This document shows positions 58,234 to 64,000 of a DNA stretch of 64,000 bases, piece after piece (the first letter of the stretch is position 1; every line of letters starts with the position of its first letter). Below the pieces are notes generated by a model. The model was not told where the DNA came from. It saw nothing but the letters and a program-made list of their open reading frames with translations, and did not search any database. The stretch is from contig NC_072801.1 of assembly GCF_028583425.1 (NCBI RefSeq), forward strand, positions 20,108,001 through 20,172,000, given 5' to 3'. Both the position numbers and the translations under genes were made by a program. This DNA comes from Eublepharis macularius (lineage: Eukaryota > Chordata > Lepidosauria > Squamata > Eublepharidae).

Positions 58234-58376
58234 GTTCATATATACAACAGGGTGATCAAAGACTTCCGTATCCCACTTAGTGTGTGATAAGAGGGAGAGC
58301 AAAGTTTGACTCGTATCCTAGGGATCAATCCGAATTGGACCCCCATTTCACTCTATACAAACTGCACTCCTTGGAC
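58234..58376 (+). repeat. direct repeat of the spacer of the large inverted repeat
   Basis: Matches 57392-57530 in the same orientation (shared catacaacagggtg, agaggg-agagcaaa, gatcaatc-gaattggaccc). The two copies lie about 0.84 kb apart. Confidence 0.7.
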
Positions 58377-59459
58377 TATGGCCACAGAGTTTCCGAGAAG
58401 GAATACTGGCTGCTTCCACACCAAGGACTTCCCACATTTCAGCCACTCGACTGGTGTAGTTTGCAGGATTTTTTGTTCATGGTTCTACATGACATCGTCA
58501 TCCACAGCTTGTGCAGAGACCATTAACAGTCCGTTCCATGCACAAAAACGCTTTTAAAAACACTATTTCCTGGGCATGATCCCAGCAGTTTCTTATGCCT
58601 GAAGGGGGAAAGTGCAATTGCAGGACTACGCTAGTTAGTCCGTGGCAACAGTTAACAGAAGAGAATCGCTTGCCTTTTAGACAGAAGCAAGGGCATCATT
58701 GGAAGTTCTACAAATACAAATATGAGGCTTTTTAAAAGGTTCTTAAAGGTATTGATGTCACTCCTAGCCAGTCTTACTCATATTCATTTTTTAAAAAATG
58801 AAAAGAATCACCTACAACTCAGCCTGCCTTTTAGGGAGGGGAAGGGGATTGTTAGAGGTACCTGCAAATACATGTTTTTGTTTTTTTTAAAGATTTTTTA
58901 AGGGCCTGTGTTACCCATGCTCCTCAAAACAAAACAAAAATTAACAGGGTGGGTGGCGAATCCTCAGGGTTACATGAGAACACAGCAAGGGCGGGGGGAG
59001 GTGTCCCCGTGCACATCTCCCCACTAGAAATGGAGAGAAAATGGATTACCCTGGACTGTCTAGAATCTCTGTTGCAAGAAATCATCAGAAACCAGAGTGT
59101 CACTGAATAGTATGCTGGTATGGAAGTAGACACTGTTTGCATCTGCTTAGGGCCAAAATAATGCAACACGGGGGGGGTCCATTGTGTCAGTTAGAGGAAG
59201 CTCTGGGGAGGGGGCTGCAATGGATTGGAGCCCTAATGGGGGGGGGACATGAATCTTGTTTTTTTCCTTAACACTGCATAAAGCTTTGGGGGGATGGGGT
59301 ATTTTATGATAAAGGAAAAGATGTAAGGCAGGAATCCTGATCTGTATTGCCCTCAGCATTGTTTTTGGAGCTGAATTACACATTCAAGGATATCTGATCA
59401 CATTCCCCAACATCACATGTGATTTCAGCTGCTGTATTTCACCACTGGTACCCCTAGAG
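58377..59459. other. intergenic sequence upstream of ACSM3, nothing recognised
   Basis: No open conserved frame or known repeat was recognised between the direct repeat and the hAT-like element. Confidence 0.4.
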
Positions 59460-59910
59460 CAGGGGTCCCCAACCTTTTTGAGCCTGCAGACACATTTGGA
59501 ATCTGATAGTGTGGTGGGCGCAGCCTAGGGTTGCCAGCCTCCAGGTAGTGGCTGGAGATCTCCCGGAATTACAACTGGTCTCCAGGCCTCAGAGATCAGT
59601 TCACCTGGAGAAAATGGCTACTTTGCGGGGTGGACTCTATGGAATTATGCCATGCCAAGGCCCTTTCCCTCCCCAAACCTCATTTTCTCAAGGTTTCTTC
59701 AGCTTTCACCCCCCCACATCTCCAGGAATTTTCCAACTTGGAGCTGTCAACCCTAGCGCAGCCACAAAACGGCTACTACAGCTTATCTTCAGTCACACAG
59801 TGAAGATCTTTGTGCTGTGGAAGCAGCTTCTGCCAAAGCAATGTTTTTTTTTACAAATCTGCACAGCCAATCAAATCTCCATTGACAATCAGAAGCTTGC
59901 AAAAGCCACA
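59460..59910. mobile_element. second hAT-like repeat interrupted by the MITE
   Basis: Starts CAGGGGTCCCCAACC, a hAT-type end. After the MITE it continues with 'cacagccaatcaaatctccattg', found in a common reptile hAT MITE. The opposite terminus was not recognised, so the end is approximate. Confidence 0.5.
59526..59755 (-). mobile_element. hAT-like MITE (TAGGGTTGCCA family), perfect 8-bp duplication
   Basis: Terminal repeats TAGGGTTGCCAGC…GCTGTCAACCCTA. The 8-bp GCGCAGCC occurs immediately on both sides (59518-59525 and 59756-59763). It interrupts another repeat that begins near 59460. Confidence 0.85.
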
Positions 59911-60269
59911 CCTAGAGTGTCTGTTACAAAAATGGGGTTGAGGTAATCAATACTTTTGGGAGGCATTGAACAAAACCTAGGTGATACCTTTCATTAAAGC
60001 CAAGTCCCACTGCCCTAAATAGTGTGTAAACTTCAGAGTTCACTAGAACTTTTGGAGGACCGATAGAAGAAGGTGTTATATGCCCTGACCCTAAACTTGA
60101 GGTCTCCTGTCTGCATCCAGTGTAGAATGCCAAGCGGGGCTGAATGGGTAAAGCAGTGCTGGGTGAGGCTGGTATTGCATCGCACTTTAGGCCTTCTAGA
60201 AGAAAGAAGGAAGAATGGAAGCCTCCAACTGAAACTATAAAAAACTCTTGAACTCTCTGTTGTTGTTGC

Positions 60270-60770
60270 TGTTATTTTGATTTATAAACCGCCCATCCTC
60301 AGGGGCTCTGAGCGGTGAACAACAGTTAAAATAAATAATAACAAGAAAACAATAATTCTAAAATCAACATACAATAAGCAATAATAAAATAAATTAACCA
60401 AGAACATTAAAGTGCAATGGTGGGGAGAACCCCTCCACCCCCAAAGGTGGGAGGCTGACATGGCACCGCCCCTTTCAACCACCAAATGGCTTGCGGAACA
60501 GCTCTGTCTTACAGGCCCGGCAGAACAATAATATGTTCCACTGGGCCCGGGTCTCCATTGATAAGAGCGTTCCACCAGGCTGGGGCCAGGACTGAAAAGG
60601 CCCTGGTTGAAGTGAGGTGGGCTTCCTTAGAGCCAGGGATCACCAGTAAACATTTATCCGCTGATTGAAGCAGTCTCTAGGGAACATACAGGGAGAGGCA
60701 GTCCCAAAGATATGCCGGTCCCAACCCACTCAGGGTTTTAAAGGGCTAGTGGAACATATGGGTTCCCTAA
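60270..60770 (-). repeat. LINE-like 3'-end interspersed repeat
   Basis: Starts (low coordinate) with 'tttataaaccgcccatcctcaggggctctgagcggtgaacaac', cut here to its typical form, and continues with 'ccaggactgaaaaggccctgg', features of a common squamate LINE 3' region read on the minus strand. No open RT frame. Confidence 0.5.
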
Positions 60771-61955
60771 AAGGTTGAGAGCAGAGGGAAAATGTGGTAG
60801 TCCTAGTATTAATAATGCTAGAGATTAATTTTATGGAAAGCCCTGAAGAGTCAATGGAAGCTACACTGAATAATATTACCTAGTTTCTTACTCCTAATTT
60901 ACCAGTTAAAATAAAACATTGCAGGCTAGGTCCATTTGGCAGTTTTACCACAGATGTGACTTGGGAATGTTATCATGGCACCGCTGAGGGCATTGTAAGG
61001 AAAACAGTTCCTGTCTGATAAACGACCCAGCCAAAGTGTTTAGCTTTTGGAGGACAGTTTATACATCAGGCTCCCTTTTGTCCTTCATAGGGGGAGAGAA
61101 AATATTTTTTGTGCTTTCAGAGATGAGTTTGCGGGTTACTATTGTTTGTGGGTTTGCTTATTCCTATACTTTGATTTTGAGTGTCTTTCTTTGGTAACCA
61201 GAAGCCATACTGTAGTTAAGACTCACTCCAGGGGAAGAAAAGGACATTTTGAGGTGCTGTTGAACCACCTCCTTTTCTAGTCTCTCAGTAGAGTAGCTTC
61301 ACTGGAGTAAGTAAATTGAATAATTTGGCTTTTGGCTTTGGCAATTAGTGTGGAAATTACTGTCTCAAACTCTGCCCCCCCACTGCCTTAACAGAACCAG
61401 AATGGGTGTGTCTTGTTATCATCAGGGACAGCTGGAGTATGCCTGACCAGCCCTCTTTGAGCCTGGTTTATATCTTGGGAAAAAATCAAGAATGTTGCTA
61501 TGAAGGAGCTTTATAGTTCACTTCTGAATGAATATTGCAACCTTTCCAGCAATGGCTTGGTTAAAAAACATAGTTTTCAAACTACCTTTGTACTTAATTA
61601 CTATATTAGAGAGTGAGTTCTAAATGATGTATTTTTAAAGCCTCCAATAGAGGTTGAGATAGAGGGATTTTCCGAGGCTAAATTGAGATTTGAACTCAGG
61701 TCCAAGACTGAAACTGTCCACGGGACTGCCCAGACTCTGCTTCTGTATCTTGGATATCCTTAAATGCTAGATGTCTGGAATAATGGGCACAGATGGGAGT
61801 ATTGGGCCAGGGTCGTGCAGGCAGGAGAACAAAGTGGTAGAATCTTGAGATGAATGGGAAGACTTTTTTTTAAAAAGATACTGAAATTCTTACCATCTGG
61901 AGGAAGCCAATAGCTTCTTTACTAACAACACAGCTGTTTCCTTTATGTGTTTCAG
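60771..61955. other. sequence immediately 5' of the first ACSM3 coding exon
   Basis: Contains no recognised gene. A possible decayed SINE lies near 61640-61745. It ends with the acceptor ttcag (61951-61955) of the first coding exon, so it is intron if a 5' noncoding exon exists. Confidence 0.5.
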
Positions 61956-62025
61956 GTAGGTGATCTGTGAAAAACATCCTGAACCTAAGACACAGCGGAA
62001 GTGCCCCACTATGTCCTGTGTTGTT

Positions 62026-63786
62026 ATGCCAATATTATGGAAGGCACAGACTGTTAAGGGGTTGTGGATTCGTAGCCAAGCTCCGGTTAGACTCTTCAGC
62101 AAATGTCGCCCAGTGCTGGCGGCTCAGAATTTTTCAGACTATGAATCCTTACGAGAATATAAGCCAGAAGTGCCAGAGTACTTCAACTTCGCAAAAGATG
62201 TGCTGGACAAGTGGGCGGAGGTGGAAAAGGTATCGTTTTGGCAGCTTGATTCACGTTTTTTAGAACATGACACACATGGATACTGTGTGTGGTGAGCAGG
62301 TGTTTGAATTTCATATTGTCACTATATTGACTGTAGGGAAAAGGATAGAATATTTTAAACTACAAGCGACATTTTAGACTTGGCCAGAAGCAACACCCAA
62401 GTATCTGTGGTCTTTGTAGGGTATGGATGATCTGAACACTTCCACAAGCAATACTTTGGATTCTGTTCACTTGCAATGTAAGACCATAAGGACAGCCCAC
62501 ACAGTAAAGACCAAAGGTCCTTGGTTCTAGCAGGGGAGCTGTGCTGTCAGTGTTCTATCTGCCTCTCTCTCCCCGCCTCCCTCTGGACTTCACTGGAACT
62601 TGAATTGTTGCAAGAGCTATTTGAATTTACTGGTTGGAAAGCTTAGATGTCAGTTGCATGGCTGCAACTCTCCCCTCCCCCTGCAAAACTATCTAACCTG
62701 ATTGTTAGGTACTGTGGGGGAAATGTCATTTCATGTTAATTCCCATTTTTTTTAATGATACCTAATGTAATAAATGAGTTTTTTCCGGTTCCCCCACCTT
62801 TGTTTTAGGGGGTGGTTAGGAAATGAAAGCATATCCCTACCATTTAGTCCGGAATGCCACTACTTTAATACAAAAAGTCAGTGTGTTGCAGCACCTACAG
62901 GTACCTTCAAGATTCAAGTGTGAGGATTTACGTGATACTCTGTTGTCCCATCAGGAGGGAAGAGGCCCTTCCAATCCAGCTCTTTGGTGGGTCGGCGACC
63001 AAGGAGATGAAGTGAAATGGAGTTTTGAGGAGCTGGCGTCACTATCCAGGAAAGCTGCCAATGTGCTTTCTGACCAATGTGGCCTGCAGCCGGGAGACCG
63101 AGTTATAGTGATCCTGTCACGGATACCCGAATGGTGGCTCTTGAATGTGGCTTGTATGCGAACAGGTTAGCATTTGTTCGTTGAGCCAAGTTTCACATGG
63201 AAAGGAAGGTCATATGGACACAAAACCGCTTTCTACTGAGTCAGACTGCTGTCTGTCAAGATAATCGACTCTGGCAGCAGCTTTCCAGGGTTTCAGGTGG
63301 AGGTCTTTCCCATCACCTACTACCTGATCCTTTTAAGTGGAGGCACCAGGGATTGGGCCTGGGACCTTCTGCCTGCAATGCAGACGCTCTGCCACTGAGC
63401 CAGGTCCACTCCTCCCACGTATCCTGCGTGCAAGATAAAGGGAGGAACGATGATCGCTCTGAATGTGAATAGGGGAGAAAGGTACAGTCTGCTTACGACT
63501 GCCCTGTAAATTCCGTGGCTTATTCCCTCCAGAACACAAGGAACACGTTCTCTTCCCAATCTGATCTCTCTCCATTAGGAATTGTTCTTATCCCCGGGAC
63601 GAATCAGCTGACAGCAAAAGACATTCTGCACAGACTGCAGGCATCCCAAGCCAAGTGTATCGTTACCGATCAAAATTTGGCCCCAGCCGTTGACAGCATG
63701 GCTTCCAAGTGCCAGTCTCTCAAGTCCAAGCTAATCGTGTCAAGGGACCACAGGGATGGCTGGCTCAATTTCAGTGACTTGTTGAA
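62026..63786 (+). CDS. ACSM3: ACSM3, medium-chain acyl-CoA synthetase 3 (first three coding exons; runs off window)
   Basis: N-terminal part of a third ACSM gene. Coding exons are 62026-62229 (ending in GTG GAA AAG, then gtatcg), 62955-63165 and 63579-63786; the gene continues past the window. The second and third exons are 211 and 208 nt, exactly as in paralogue B, with the same phases. Conserved blocks are [58 protein letters not shown] and [13 protein letters not shown]. The N-terminus from the ATG at 62026 is Arg/Lys-rich without acids (mitochondrial presequence-like); an in-frame ATG at 62011 would add five residues. The exon acceptor is at 61954-61955 (ttcag). Assignment to ACSM3 rests on its position beyond THUMPD1, as in mammals, and on the NDYES/SDYES…[13 protein letters not shown] region as I remember human ACSM3. 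Role: ATP- and CoA-dependent activation of C4–C10 acids in the mitochondrial matrix. Confidence 0.9.
63238..63415 (-). repeat. tRNA-derived SINE, 'GTCCCAGGTTCAG' type
   Basis: Reverse copy: 'gagtcagactgctgtctgtc', 'gattgggcctgggacctt' and 'gacgctctgccactgagcca'. Between the second and third coding exons of ACSM3. Confidence 0.75.
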
Positions 63787-64000
63787 GTACGTACCGGCTT
63801 TTTATCCTAGCTCCATGGGATGTTTCTCTTAGGAGATGGCACCGAACAGAGGGCCAAGTCACTTGCTGTCTGTGGACGGGCAACCACAGCGCACTTCCTC
63901 TTCTTGCTTCTGCCCAGCCAAAAAAGTGGCTCCCTAACGTTACCTACTTTTGAGACAACCGTGGTTTGATTCAGGAGGTTACATTTATTTCATGGTTTCT

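Noticed and set aside
62823-62954. ATG-started extension in front of the second ACSM3 coding exon
   Set aside because: The exon starts at a good acceptor (tcccatcag) at 62955 with the same phase and length as in paralogue B; the upstream frame is intron.

Overview
This is a vertebrate nuclear window, most likely from a squamate reptile (a lizard or gecko). The evidence for squamate is a BovB-type RTE LINE tail, CR1 LINEs with squamate-style 3' ends, many Sauria-type tRNA SINEs and several hAT-like foldback/MITE families. The species cannot be named from sequence alone.

The host genes form the conserved ACSM–THUMPD1–ACSM3 neighbourhood known from human 16p12. (1) The last eight coding exons of a plus-strand ACSM medium-chain acyl-CoA synthetase (197–10942); its 5' part lies outside the window. 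(2) A second, complete plus-strand ACSM gene of 13 coding exons and 580 codons (20911–37715). Wherever the two genes overlap, exon lengths and phases are identical, so they are tandem paralogues. (3) THUMPD1 on the minus strand (four coding exons, 54901 down to 41656, 308 residues). (4) The first three coding exons of a third plus-strand ACSM gene, ACSM3 by position and sequence (about 62026–63786), running off the window. The ACSM products are mitochondrial-matrix ligases that make acyl-CoA from medium-chain or aromatic acids. THUMPD1 is an unrelated neighbour, the RNA-binding partner of NAT10 in tRNA cytidine acetylation. THUMPD1 starts in a CpG-rich promoter with two facing ETS motifs, and ACSM3 begins about 7 kb away in the divergent direction.

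The rest is introns and intergenic DNA filled with repeats. The most striking is a 7-kb Ty3/gypsy chromovirus (sushi-like, with a chromodomain) in THUMPD1 intron 3. By eye its 416-bp LTRs are identical, it has a 5-bp target duplication, and it splits an older SINE. Other notable items are a 5'-truncated CR1 LINE with an open RT reading frame and a 16-bp direct repeat at its ends, a hAT MITE nested in another repeat with a perfect 8-bp duplication, and a roughly 0.9-kb inverted repeat near 57–58 kb. I found no RNA genes, CRISPR arrays or bacterial features, and no convincing new multi-gene system.
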